Translations under genes and position numbers: made by a program | Shown here: positions 11,243-21,257 of the stretch, one piece after another | Position numbering within the stretch: position 1 is the stretch's first letter | Layout of the letters: the number at the start of each line of letters is the position of its first letter | Origin: Aphidius gifuensis | Taxonomy: Eukaryota > Arthropoda > Insecta > Hymenoptera > Braconidae | Assembly: GCF_014905175.1 (NCBI RefSeq) | Contig: NC_057788.1 | Location: 14,719,404-14,783,403 of the forward strand | Direction of reading: 5' to 3' | DNA: 64,000 nucleotides | The notes under the pieces: generated by a model | What the model was told of the DNA's origin: nothing | What the model saw: the letters and a program-made list of their open reading frames with translations, nothing else | Database searches by the model: none

Positions 11243-12538
11243 TTATGGCTGGCGACTCGAGCCACGTCGACCTCGTCCTCTGCGTGGTGGACTTAGTGCT
11301 CTGGCTTCATCTTGATGAGGGAACCTTCCAGAGTGAGCAAAATCGAGATCCGTCTCGCTTGGTGGTGCTGATGGCAAACGTACTCCTCGTGGTACGTTGC
11401 ACCCATAAGCTGGAACATATGGACCAGCAGCCAACCAACGTGCTGAGCACTTTGGACACGTAGCAACAGTGTGTCCTCGGCGCCCACATCTTCTACAGAA
11501 CCCCTCAGGTGCTGGTGTCTTGGTGCACTGCGAGTACCGATGCCCTGGTTCACGACAGTTGTAGCAAACAGCTGCTACAGTGCCAACTGTCGGTGGTCTT
11601 ACAGCACCACTCATTGGCTGTACTCTTGTGACGACAGCACCTTGGTCGGGAGCATTTCTTGCGAGAGCCTGGCTTGGTTTCTGTTGGAAGTTTTTCTTCA
11701 TCATCAAGTCATGATGTCTGTCTTGATCGAAACCACCTCCAACATACGCCTTGTTACCAACTGGTTGCTTCGCCTTTTTAATACCAAAGGCTGGCATTTT
11801 GAAGTCGCCAGTTGGTGTCGGGATCCGAGGGGAGGGAGTTCGTGGATCTCTTGGAGATGCACGAGAGCTCCTGCCAGTCGAGGGAGTACAACTCCTCTTG
11901 GCATCACTTGTCACGTCATCGTCATCACGAGGACGTTTCAGTGCAGTGACTCCTCTGACGATATCACGCCATAATGCGGGATCCTTCGCGAACTGTTCTA
12001 CCAGTGAACGTACTGCGGTATCCACATGTCCGAGATCCGAATCGGGTGTGTTGACAACCCCTGGACTAGACATCGCTGAACGTTCTGACGTTGAACCCTG
12101 GGTCATGATATTATCGACCTCAACGTCATCGCGATCTTTTTCGCCAACCACTTGGTCTGGTTGGACGTTTACAACGAGATCCGAGGACCTAACCTCTATT
12201 ACGGGATCCATGCCGGCTTTTTCAGGGGTGAGAGGCATCTCTGGAATTAATTCCATAGCGCTCCACTCCTGGATTTCTTCGGCCACCTTCTCCAAGATGT
12301 TCTTGGGTTGGTCGATGTCCAAGTTAGCCAGAGAACCGGTCAATGGACTCATTGCCCCGAGAGCTGGTGAAGCTGTGGTGAGTGTTGTCTCTGTGGATAC
12401 AACACCTCCAGCTACATGCTGTTCATGATCTCTAGACATCTCGTCCATCAAGGTATCCAGGTCCATGTTAACCTCTTCGTTATCCCTGCCGTGATCCACT
12501 ATGTCGAGAGCTTCGTCTTGTTGAGCTGAGTTAGCCAT
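11243..12538 (-). CDS. Extra nucleocapsid-like ORF ahead of gag (ORF1)
   Basis: 431 aa from ATG 12538. The N-terminal ~110 residues are acidic and low complexity. A short helical stretch follows (TAVRSLVEQFAKDPALWRDI, ~180), then a basic putative nuclear signal (LKRPRDDDD), a Ser/Pro/Arg region, two zinc knuckles at ~325-364 (CYNCREPGHRYSQC and CRRCGRRGHTVATC, then PKC) and an RG-rich tail (PPRRGRGRRG). There is no capsid domain. The knuckle block aligns in spacing with that of the downstream gag (CxNCxxxGHxxxxC ... FCxRCGxxGxT), so it looks like a duplicated nucleocapsid module fused to a novel N-terminus. It has its own upstream TATA and CCAAT boxes. Probable RNA-binding protein of the element; alternatives are a captured host gene or a silencing-counteracting factor. 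Function unproven. Confidence 0.85.
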   Translation of the reverse strand: MANSAQQDEALDIVDHGRDNEEVNMDLDTLMDEMSRDHEQHVAGGVVSTETTLTTASPALGAMSPLTGSLANLDIDQPKNILEKVAEEIQEWSAMELIPEMPLTPEKAGMDPVIEVRSSDLVVNVQPDQVVGEKDRDDVEVDNIMTQGSTSERSAMSSPGVVNTPDSDLGHVDTAVRSLVEQFAKDPALWRDIVRGVTALKRPRDDDDVTSDAKRSCTPSTGRSSRASPRDPRTPSPRIPTPTGDFKMPAFGIKKAKQPVGNKAYVGGGFDQDRHHDLMMKKNFQQKPSQALARNAPDQGAVVTRVQPMSGAVRPPTVGTVAAVCYNCREPGHRYSQCTKTPAPEGFCRRCGRRGHTVATCPKCSARWLAAGPYVPAYGCNVPRGVRLPSAPPSETDLDFAHSGRFPHQDEARALSPPRRGRGRRGSSRQP

Positions 12539-12637
12539 GTCGAGTGATCCAAGTCAAGTAGTGATCCAATACGTTAGAAGAGAACCAAGTCGTAAGGTAG
12601 CCAAGACGATAATGAGCTGCCCTGTTTGAGACAGCTC

Positions 12638-12772
12638 CTTATATAGGCTATCATCCCTTCCATCGAGAACCGATAATTGCCGTCTGCGCAACTCCTTGCC
12701 CTTCTCGACCAATGAGGAGTGCCGACCAATCACAAAAGAGAACCCAGACATCATCTGATGGCGTCAGCCAAT
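12638..12772 (-). promoter_or_regulatory. Internal CCAAT/TATA promoter for ORF1
   Basis: Minus-strand TATATAAG (12645-12638) lies 100 bp before the ORF1 ATG inside an 11-bp palindrome. Upstream are a TCTGCGCAAC 10-mer (12683-12692) and three CCAAT pentamers on the plus strand at 12709, 12726 and 12768. It resembles a compact Pol II promoter lying in what would normally be the untranslated leader. Confidence 0.5.
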
Positions 12773-13039
12773 CAGAAAATTCGCTGACAACTTAACCATT
12801 CTTCTAGGTTTTCGTACCTAGCGACATCTATTGGAATTTTCGTGAACCACTTTTGGCGGGAAAGTTTGAAAATTTTTAAATTTAAATTTTCGTTTTCGGT
12901 AACCATCTTGCTTTAATGTATCCGTCGGTAACTACGGTATCCAGTCACTAGTTCTATACACAACGTAACCACTCACTATGATTTTTAATCTATAGCAGCC
13001 TCAGTAGGTAACCCCTATTTCATAATCCTTTCACGGCAG

Positions 13040-13057
13040 GCCCCACGTTGGGAGCCA
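13040..13057 (-). promoter_or_regulatory. Primer binding site, tRNA-Lys type
   Basis: Element sense TGGCTCCCAACGTGGGGC lies three bases inside the 5' LTR. It matches the complement of the 3' end of animal tRNA-Lys (CUU isoacceptor, PBS-Lys1,2 class) at 17 of 18 positions; the fifth base is T instead of G. The tRNA match is from known sequence, not a search. Confidence 0.8.
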
Positions 13058-13060
13058 TTT

Positions 13061-14200
13061 TGTAATCGATTTTCTGACCTGCACGGCGAGAACTATCGGC
13101 CAAGGTTAGCAACGAGGATTTCTCACCATCCTCCTCAAAATCACCGGGGGGAGCCATGTTGGTTATCTCGGAAGCCAACAACCGTGGGAGTCACGAGAAC
13201 TAATTCGGGAGCCTAACTTAGTCTTAGAAATGGTAGAGGGGCGCGGTCCACCTGATTGGATTATGAAATACGTAACCAAACCTGAGTGAACTATCGTGAA
13301 CCAAGCATAGTGTATTACATACGCCTATATTACATTGCGACTATACTATAGTAAAACACCTACGTCACAAGTATCGTAAGTGTGGGAGCAAATATTATAC
13401 ATGTGAGATATGTATTTTGTATAGGGAACCATACAGCGATCCATCCGTGACCAGGTCTTACACATGCGTTGCCATTGCAATAATAATATATCTCAATATT
13501 ATTATTATTGTTATTATTTACAGCGATCCATTCGTGAACTCACACATACACATTTATGTGCGATGAATATAATAATTATTATTATTATAATAAGAGAACC
13601 ATATAGCGTGATCATTAGTATTAGTCCGTCATTGGAAATTCGGACAGAGTTTCACCAGGACTTAACGTCTGATACCTAGGGAACCTTTACGAGAGATCCA
13701 AACGATGTCGAGAGAACCAGTAGTGAACCAAGAGAGCCAGTCAAGAGAAGAGAAGTGATCAGTTCGAGAGCCAGACAAGTTGTGTCGTCTCACGACGACG
13801 TTCAGTGCTTAGCTGCTGTGAGCTTTAACCCCACTCAGTAGCACTCTCCTACCTATCGCCCCCGGACATGCGCAGCACGCTTTCCTAGCCCGCAGTTCGA
13901 TAGGTTTACGATCGGGCTTCGTACGCAGCCTTCGGTGAGTTCGTCTCTTCGACGGAGGAGTGAAGCCATCGCCGCGATAAGGTTTACATATCAAGACATC
14001 TTATAGACATCGAATAGGCGCCCCATTGATGTCATATATAATAGTCTTGACCCTACACAGAGCCTTGCACTAGTGATCCTTTATTTATTAATAACCAACT
14101 CCCATTGGTTATTAATACGTAACGTTAACAAATAAATAATCCATGTCTATTCTGATGATTATTTATTTCGAGAACCCACGAAATAATAAATTTCGTTACA
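13061..14200 (-). repeat. 5' LTR, 1140 bp
   Basis: Exact 8000-bp offset from the other LTR with four differences by eye (13066, 13169, 13219, 13963). Carries the promoter and start of the genomic RNA in element sense. Confidence 0.95.
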
Positions 14201-14325
14201 ATTTATATCATTAGATTTGTTTTTGAATTTATACAAGTTACTTTTTAATTTTTTTTTAAACCAATATTTAACAATATAAATTATTAAAATACATTATCAA
14301 CAATAATATTCAGTCTTTATTTTTT
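14201..14325. repeat. Left TIR, inner segment
   Basis: Begins with the second copy of the ATTT target duplication. It is an inverted match to 17350-17392 and, beyond the LINE insertion, to about 16451-16529 (aatatttaacaatataaatt and acattatcaacaataatatt shared). Confidence 0.8.
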
Positions 14326-14617
14326 TTTAGTTTTGCTTTTTTTTTTTTTGTCTCATTTTTCTTGTCTTTTTTATTATTTATTACTTCCTGTTTCGAATTT
14401 TTGATTTTTACAGTTGAAAAATAATTAGTATAAAATTCTCTTCCTTCTTGAGACAAATACTTCATCAAACATTCAACATCTTTTTTTTTTCTTTTCTGAT
14501 TCCAATAGATTGAGCAGGTGGTGCATTTAATAAAGTTTCATAAGTTACTTCTGCGTTATAGATGTTGTAGATTTTAGGATTTTCATTTTCATTGTATGTA
14601 TTATATAAGTATACTTG

Positions 14618-16191
14618 TCAATTTGCGAAATATTCAATTTTCACAGCATCTCTGATATGCATTGACTTTGACAAATTTAATTGTTCTGGAATAATTGATT
14701 CAAAATCTTTCACATCTATTTCCTCATTTTTGATTATCTTAAACGGTGGTTTTCTTGAATCTTGAATTATTTTTATACAATTATCTTCTGTTTCAATTTT
14801 TTCCATTCTTTTATTTGTTTTTCCATACATGCCGAAATTTCGATCACATGAACAGTACGAATGACCACGCACCGGAAATAAATGAGTGATTTTCAAATTT
14901 AATTTGCGAGACAAAATTGAAAGAAAAGATAACAGTTGATAATTTTTACTTTGGCCACCAGCACTATCTGATAACAAATATATTTCATTATAACAATCTG
15001 CAGCTAGTTCTTTATTTATCGCGTCAAGGAGGAAATCGCAAATACTATTTGGACCTTTTTTTAATTCCCCTTTGAGAAATAAATACACATAACTATTTTT
15101 TTGATTATTAAACACGTTGATATTTAAAATGGTAAGGTGTAAAAGGCGTTTGTAATACTGCTCATTAACTGGAACTTTTGGCAACGGTAAATTTTGTCCA
15201 AAATCAAACTCTAAATATAGACAATGTTCATTATTTATTATTTTATCTTTTAAATTTTTGAAAAGAATGACATCAGCTTTATGTTTATTTAATTCGTCGC
15301 TCTTCTCAGCATTATTTTTATTTTCGTAACAAAAATTACACACGTCCGTCCGGGGTTTTATGATTGTAAAATTGCAACTGTGATTAAAAAATTTAGAGTA
15401 AGTTGATTCTGACAGAGGAGGACTTGTTTCACCAGTTTTTAATGCATAATATTCAAGAAATAGTTGATACAAAAATGATAGGGTTGAATTCGGGTGTTCA
15501 AACGTTATTAACCGACATTTTTCCATGCTGCATGAGATTCAGAGTGAGGTAACGAAAAGCAGTAATCTTTGATTGCAGTTTTAACTTCATCTGTTAATTT
15601 TAAAACTTGCTGTAAATGAGTGCCTCGCTTATCATTCAGTGATTCATTACATAATAATTTTTTTTGTACACAACTTATTCTATGTTTAGAAATTTGCAAC
15701 AGTTGACATATAAACAAATGACACACTTCAACTTGACTATATATGCAGTAAAAAAAATAACTCCAATTAATTTTTTTTTTTTCTTCAGTATTATTATGAC
15801 TTGAGGAACTTTTTAAAAGCATTAAGCCACTCAGCATTATGTTTTGTGATTTATATTCAGCAGCATTTGTCTAAAAAAAATTAAAAAAAATTTCTTGATA
15901 AGATTTTTCGACTTTCGTAAAACAACATTTAGAGCAACAAGCCTTGACCTCATCAAACTCTTCGGCAGATATAATATTACTTGAGGTGTTGGTATATTGA
16001 CGTCCCTAGAATATTTTTAATAGTTTAAAATAATATATTGATTTAAAAATATTTGGAAAAAGTTTTATTTATTGTACTATTATGATTGACATCCTCACCT
16101 CATTTCTAGCTTTTTTAGATTTACTCTCTCGCCAGTTAGCTTCATTTCTACTTCTTTTTCGAGATAGAATTTCAGAACTATTAACAGACAT
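14618..16191 (-). pseudogene. Transposase of the long-TIR DNA transposon (broken)
   Basis: Exon 1 (16191-16099) encodes a basic start MSVNSSEILSRKRSRNE with a GTGAGG donor. Exon 2 begins at 16005 after TTCTAG and has CCSKCC. The next block (to 15508) has KHRISCVQKK and ends near PHSESH. The last block (15526-14618, 302 codons) has VCNFCYENK, LEFDFGQNLPLP, YYKRLLHLTI, LLSDSAGGQSKNYQ and FPVRGHSYCSCDRNFG. These blocks recur in a widespread animal transposase-like family with acidic catalytic residues (FDxxQNLPLP, SDxxGGQxKN, CDRxFG); I cannot name the superfamily with confidence. Blocks three and four overlap in different frames at a GGAAAAATG run near 15520, and a TAG interrupts exon 2 near 15870, either an intron edge or a lesion. 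Likely dead. Confidence 0.7.
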
Positions 16192-16450
16192 TACGTAACA
16201 ATAAATTTTTATTATAGTTAATAATATGATGTAAATTATTCTCTTCAAGAAACGACACTAATCAATAAATTATAGCTAAAGAAAACGTAAAGAAACGACT
16301 AAATGCTCTTGTTCTTTCCAAAAATAATATGAGCAAATAATATAGCATTGAGAAAAACAAAAAAAAAAAAGAGAAAAACAAATGAGAATCAAAAAAAAAA
16401 AAATATATAAAAAAAAAATAATTAAAAAAGTAGTGGGATAACTGCGACAA

Positions 16451-16529
16451 AATTAAAGACTGAATATTATTGTTGATAATGTATTTAAATAATTTATATT
16501 GTTAAATATTTGTTTAAAAAAAAATTACA
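16451..16529. repeat. Right TIR, inner segment
   Basis: Inverted match to about 14247-14325. It is separated from the rest of the right arm by the LINE insertion. Confidence 0.75.
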
Positions 16530-17349
16530 GTACATGCTTTCAAGTGTATGCTGCCTTGCATAGGCTGCATATGAACTCTGATCTATTGGTTTCAAAGGAC
16601 ATTAGAAGGAAAATGGTATCATCTTTAATTACACCAATTTTTGATTACCCTCTGTTAGCTTTGACTGATATAACTGGTCATCAACTTTCTAGACTTCAAG
16701 TTGCATTTAATTCTTGTGTTAGATTTGTTTTGAAAAAAAAGAAAAGAGAGCACATATCAGCAGACAGGGTTAGTTTAGGTTGGCTATCTCTTAAAAATAG
16801 AATAAATTATTTCCTAGCTTCATTATTTTTTGGGGCTATAAAATCAGGGGAGAATCAGCTATTGAATGAAAAAATTAAATACAGGTTAAGTTCACAACAT
16901 TCGTTAAGGGCAAGAATTGCCACGAATGAACTGTATTACCAAGTAATGTGCTCTTATAATTTGGAAAATAGTTTATATATTGCTGGTGCTAGCCTTTGGA
17001 ATCATCTTTCAACTAAATTGACGTCATTAAATTCATTGAATTCTTTTAAATGTAATTATCTAGATTATTTACTTGATCAAGAAAGAAAAAATATCTAAAA
17101 CATTGTTAAATTGTTGTTTTTAAAGAAAGAAACTCTTATTATTTTTTTTTTCTATTTTTTTTTTTGTATGAATACTTAGATTATTAATATAAAATTAATT
17201 ACATGTATTTTTCAAAAAAAAAATTTTATGTAATTATGTATCAATTTACATGAGATATAATTTATGATAATTTTATTATTATGTTTTTATTTCATGTAGC
17301 CCACAAAATGTAATGTTAAGGGCATTGAATTAATAAATAAATAAATAAA
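16530..17349 (+). mobile_element. 5'-truncated non-LTR retrotransposon (LINE) tail
   Basis: The open frame to 17098 encodes the C-terminal end of a LINE reverse transcriptase: VYAALHRLHMNSDLLVSKDIRRKMVSSLI, PIFDYPLLALTDI, QVAFNSCVRFVL, LGWLSLKNRINYFLASL, SLWNHLS and LNSFKCNYLDYLL. These are the familiar post-RT blocks of insect LINEs. The catalytic RT palm and the endonuclease are absent (5' truncation). The 3' end closes with AATA repeats (about 17330-17349), abutting TIR sequence. It sits exactly where the left TIR arm is continuous, so it is an insertion into the right TIR. The coding remnant is open over ~190 codons, so the insertion is not very old. Confidence 0.8.
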
Positions 17350-17873
17350 AAGTAATTTGTATAAATTCAAAAACAAATCTAATGATATAAATATACTATA
17401 ATAATATTATTAATTTAAAGATTTAAAAAATAAATCAGTTGATTTTTTTATTTGCATCTTTTTTTATTTTACTTTTTTGTAAAATAAATTTTAGGTATAT
17501 TTTTTTTCTGTTAAAAAAAAAATAATTATTTAAATAACAATAAATTATATACTTACTTTTCTATATTTTAATTATTATTTAAATAATATACAAATAATAA
17601 TAGCAGACCGAATAAAGCACGTTAAACACAGAGTAATAATATTCAGAACATAGCATAATATATTATTGTATCTTTGACGCGATGACGGAGGTGCGCACTG
17701 TTTATTGTTTAATTAATAACTCGTTTATTTATTAATAAAAAAATTTCAAAATTTGTATATAACTTCTTGAAACTATAATAAATAAATTAGCCACTTGAAT
17801 ATATACGAAATTTAAAATTCTATTGATACTTTTTTCTATCAAAGTCTGACTAACGTATTTTCCCACTGGCATT
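17350..17873. repeat. Right TIR, outer part (uninterrupted)
   Basis: This arm preserves the pre-insertion sequence across both the 3-kb insertion point and the LTR-element insertion point, giving empty-site references for both. Confidence 0.85.
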
Positions 17874-19221
17874 TTGATTTTCTTCGCAATGTTTGCATGG
17901 TCTTATTGTGTGGAAAAATTGATCCTAATTAAATTAAAGTTATCAGAAAAAAAATACGTAATCAACATAAAATTAAAATTACATATAATTTTAGTATTAT
18001 ATACTTTACAATTAAAAGAATAAACTTATTGATTTGTTCATAAAATAACTGGTTTGAAGTTACAGATGTTAAAGGAATAACTTTTCATATTATTATGTTC
18101 GGGAATATTGAATTATTATACACTTTTCAATCGAATGAATTTTGTGTTAATGCAACTTCTGACGTCTGCCCGAAATATATGGACAAACTTCAGCTACTCA
18201 CAATCATGGCTCTCATAAATGTGAAAGGTTATACAAAAAATACTGGTAGTAATATTATTAATTTTGATGATGGAAAATTAATAAAACCAGTAAAAATATT
18301 TATTGTTGATTATGTATCACGACAATTACTTGGTGTAACATCACAAGCACTTGGTATTGCAATATGTTATTTATTACAAAAAAAGTTAAAAATTAATCGT
18401 TTGACAATTTAAAAATCATTGAATAATCTTGATTATTAGTTACTGTTTACTTTAGATAATTGTAGTCTGATAAAATCGAAATTTCTCATTTAACGAAATA
18501 GTCAAGAAAAATAATATAAAAATTAAAATTTTTTTTTTTTTTATCATTTAAAAACTCATTACTCTGGTTCGTTATTTTTCGTATTTTTAATTGAATATCG
18601 AGCTGTTTAATTAATTGGATAAACAGAATAATAAGGAATTTTTTTTCAGAAGAAAAAATTGAATAATAAATTTTTAAATTGCTTTTTAATGAATATTTTT
18701 GTTCATTTATTACAACGATTTATATTTTCTATTTTCACAAAAAAAAAAAAAAAAAAAACACTATCATCTAAAATTTAAATAATTGTAAATCAAGCTGATG
18801 ATTTTTTATTTTCTTCTCTTGATGTGTCAAATAAAAGAATTAAAAACATAAATAATAAAATTATTATCTAAAATATACATGACGTGAATAATTATTACCA
18901 TTAAAAAGTAGTAATAATTTTTTTCATCTTCTCTTTATGTTATAACTTTTATCTATTTTTTTTTTAAATATCCTTCTCAATATGGATAACAATTATTTAC
19001 ATTTTAATACACAAAATTAAATAATAATTGCAAAAGAATACCAATTATTTTCACATACGAATCACCCCAAGTCTCCTCAAAAGAAAAAAATGAAATATCT
19101 CTATTTAAAATTTATAATGATAAAAATGAAATGTGCCGGCCTGCGACATAAAGCCATTTTATAGCACTTCAAAATACCAATTAAAATGATAATAACATTA
19201 AAAATTTTATTTAAAAAAATT
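17874..19221. other. AT-rich spacer
   Basis: Apart from the 105-codon ORF at 18095, I see poly(T)/poly(A) runs (18531-18542, 18740-18760) and no supported feature. Confidence 0.4.
18095..18412 (+). CDS. Small ORF of unknown function
   Basis: A 105-codon ATG-started open frame in very AT-rich DNA. It contains CVNATSDVCPKYMDKLQLLTIMALINVKG and VDYVSRQLLGVTSQALGIAICYLLQ, with a hydrophobic C-terminal segment. Amino-acid make-up is less simple than that of chance ORFs nearby, which is the only argument for reality. I recognise no family. It may be an exon or remnant of a larger gene. Confidence 0.25.
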   Translation: MFGNIELLYTFQSNEFCVNATSDVCPKYMDKLQLLTIMALINVKGYTKNTGSNIINFDDGKLIKPVKIFIVDYVSRQLLGVTSQALGIAICYLLQKKLKINRLTI

Positions 19222-20449
19222 TTAAATGGCACCACGTTTTAGCAGCTGATCAATTTGACTTTTAAACATTTCTTTAAAATCCTCAAGATCAAGTCGTAAA
19301 TTTTCATTTTTTTCAACTTTTTTACCATACATTTGTAGCAAAGCATCATATCTAGTTTATATTTCATTTAAATTTTTCTTTAATGCTTTAACTTTTGTTA
19401 ATTCAATTGATCGCCCATCTACTTTTATTGATAAATTTGATAATTTTATGATTAGTACATCACAATCATTATTTCGTCGTGAAATTTCCTACTGAAGCAT
19501 TTGTATTTCACCTGAAATAAATATATTAATTTCCTTATTAATATCAAATTCAAATAAAATAAAACAATTAAAATTTTAAATTTTACCTTCACGTGATTTT
19601 AATTGTACCTGAAGTGTTTCATTAGTTGATGTTGTATTACCACTATTTCTAAGACCATCATAAATACTTGGTAAACGTCCTAAACTGGTATCAAACATTG
19701 AATCATTGAACTAAAATAAATAGATAAAAATATAAAACACCTGATAATAAATATTTTGAATTGTTTAAGAATTAAAAAAATACTTACAGCTAACCAGAGA
19801 CTATTTGTACCACTAATTTCACCTCTTCTGACACTTGAAGTTGGACTTATTCTTGGATCATCAACAATACTCTGCTGCTGTTGCAGTTGTTGCTGCTGCT
19901 GATGGTGTTGTTGTTGATCTAATACTGAATGATTTTTTCTTTTTTCAGCATCAATTGCTGCTTTTTCAATAGATAATTTATCACCAAGTGATTCATTTTA
20001 ACGTTTCAATAATTTAACTTCTTGTCTATGTGATTCTTCAAGTATTTTAATATTTTCTTTAGGTTCTCCAATTTTATTCAACAACTTTTCATTACCTTTT
20101 TTTATATGTATTTTATTTATATTTTTTATATATAATTTATTTTGTATATTTATTAAATCTAAATCTTTTTTTTTTAATTGTGATTCGAATTTTGTTTTTA
20201 AATTTAAATTTTCTTCAATAACATCAACTTGTGACATTAATTCACATGATTCACCAAGATTATCAAGTGCTTGTTTTGATTTTTTTTCAATTTTTTTTAA
20301 ATTTAATTGGGTCTCAATAAGTTCAACTTTAGCAGCATCAATACTTGTTTTATATACATTCATTTGTTTAGTTGTAGTTGTTAATTTATCTTGTAATAAT
20401 AAAATTTCTTAATCTTGTTTTTTAACTTTAGCTGTTAATGTATGTACAG
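19222..20449 (-). pseudogene. TMF1: TMF1-like golgin, decayed C-terminal copy
   Basis: Minus-strand exon-like blocks encode coiled coil closely matching the C-terminus of TATA element modulatory factor 1, a Golgi coiled-coil tether that binds Rab6: LTAKVKKQ, KQMNVYKTSIDAAKVELIETQ, a Gln-rich patch then SPTSSVRRGEISGTNSLWLA, LQVQLKSREGEIQML, and the family's terminal block YDALLQMYGKKVEKNENLRLDLEDFKEMFKSQIDQLL. Splice-like junctions remain (donors near 19770 and 19586, acceptors near 19713 and 19513), so it is not a processed copy. In-frame stops lie at 19357-19359, 19489-19491, 19998-20000 and 20409-20411. A hAT MITE splits it at 20450; a short continuation lies at about 21266-21320. Probably a duplicated, dead gene copy; the functional TMF1 should be elsewhere. 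Confidence 0.8.
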
Positions 20450-21257
20450 TAGACCTATCCAAGAAAAAAAAAATTTTTTTTTTTGTGCCCTCCTGAGGTC
20501 TAAATTTGTTCTTTATGATGATACGAAAGAAAAAATAGAAAAATTTTTTTTTTCAGGATTTTTTTTGAGCCTGCTCATCGGGTTTTTGTATTTCCCATTT
20601 GATTAGCACGCGTGCGTATGGCTGTATATCTTTGACTTTGCATAACTCAGTCAGTTTTAATCCTAGAGAGTTGATATTAGTCACATTTTTTAGCTCATGA
20701 AAATACCTTCAAATTGTCACTGTACATTTTTTGTACTGTTAATAGTTTTGTTTCAAGAAAACCTCAAAAATCATGACTTTGCAGGTATATGCAATTTAAG
20801 TTGTAAACGTATTTTATTATTATTATTAGTAGGATAAGTATTATTATTTGAAAGTATAAAATTCTTGAGCTTGATAGAGAAAAACATTTTTATGTTAAAT
20901 AAAATATGTTTAGCAGTTAAATTGCAAATCATGATTTTCAAGCTTTTTTTGAGACGAAAAAACAAAAAACAGTACAAAAAAAATATACAGTGACAATTTG
21001 AAGGTATTTTCATAAGCTACAAAATGAGACTAATATCAACTTTCTAGGATTAAAACTGACTGAGTTATGCAAAGTCAAAGATATACAGCCATACGCGCGC
21101 GTGTTAATCAAACGGGAAATACAAAAACCCGATGAGCAGGCTCGAAAAAATCCTAAAACAAAAATTTTTTCATTTTTTTTTTTTGTGTCATCATAAAGAA
21201 CAAATTTAGACCTCAGGAGGGTACAAAAAAAAAATTCTTTTTTTTTGGACAGGTCTA
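20450..21257. mobile_element. hAT-type fold-back MITE, copy 1 (808 bp)
   Basis: TIR TAGACCTATCC at the left and GGACAGGTCTA at the right, with perfect 8-bp target duplications ATGTACAG (20442-20449 and 21258-21265). Eight-base duplications are typical of hAT and P elements. Almost the whole length is palindromic. A second copy lies at 60034-60806. Short ORFs within it are not genes. Confidence 0.9.

Larger units (their letters stand above)
5061..14200 (-). mobile_element. Ty3/gypsy-type LTR retrotransposon with an additional zinc-knuckle ORF
   Basis: A 9140-bp element in minus orientation: 5' LTR (13061-14200), tRNA-Lys-type primer site, extra ORF (12538-11243), gag (10752-9487), pol with order protease-RT-RNaseH-integrase (about 9510-6305), polypurine tract, 3' LTR (5061-6200). 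That pol order is Ty3/gypsy type. The target duplication ATTT (5057-5060 and 14201-14204) is confirmed by the empty site in the opposite TIR arm. The LTRs are equal in length with four substitutions seen by eye, so insertion was recent, yet pol has two frame changes. Base composition is markedly more GC-rich than the surroundings. No envelope-like ORF is seen downstream of pol. Confidence 0.93.
1576..17873. mobile_element. DNA transposon with ~600-bp TIRs, invaded by three other elements
   Basis: The outer ends read AATGCCAGTGGGAAAATACG on the left (from 1576) and its reverse complement on the right (ending 17873). Inverted homology continues inward for about 600 bp once insertions are removed: left arm 1576-1873 + 4874-5060 + 14201-14325, right arm 17873-17350 + about 16529-16451. 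The interior (about 14326-16450) holds a minus-strand transposase gene. Without the inserts the element would be about 3.3 kb. The target duplication is ambiguous (perhaps AT). I cannot assign a superfamily from termini alone. The arms differ by scattered substitutions and short indels, so the copy is old. Confidence 0.85.

Noticed and set aside
11245..12428. Long plus-strand frames (up to 225 codons) opposite ORF1
   Set aside because: Shadow of a GC-rich coding region; zinc knuckles and a sensible start are on the minus strand only.
18095..18412. COP9-subunit or viral origin for the 105-codon ORF
   Set aside because: Only a vague resemblance around KLQLLTIMAL; the rest does not fit, so it is left unassigned.
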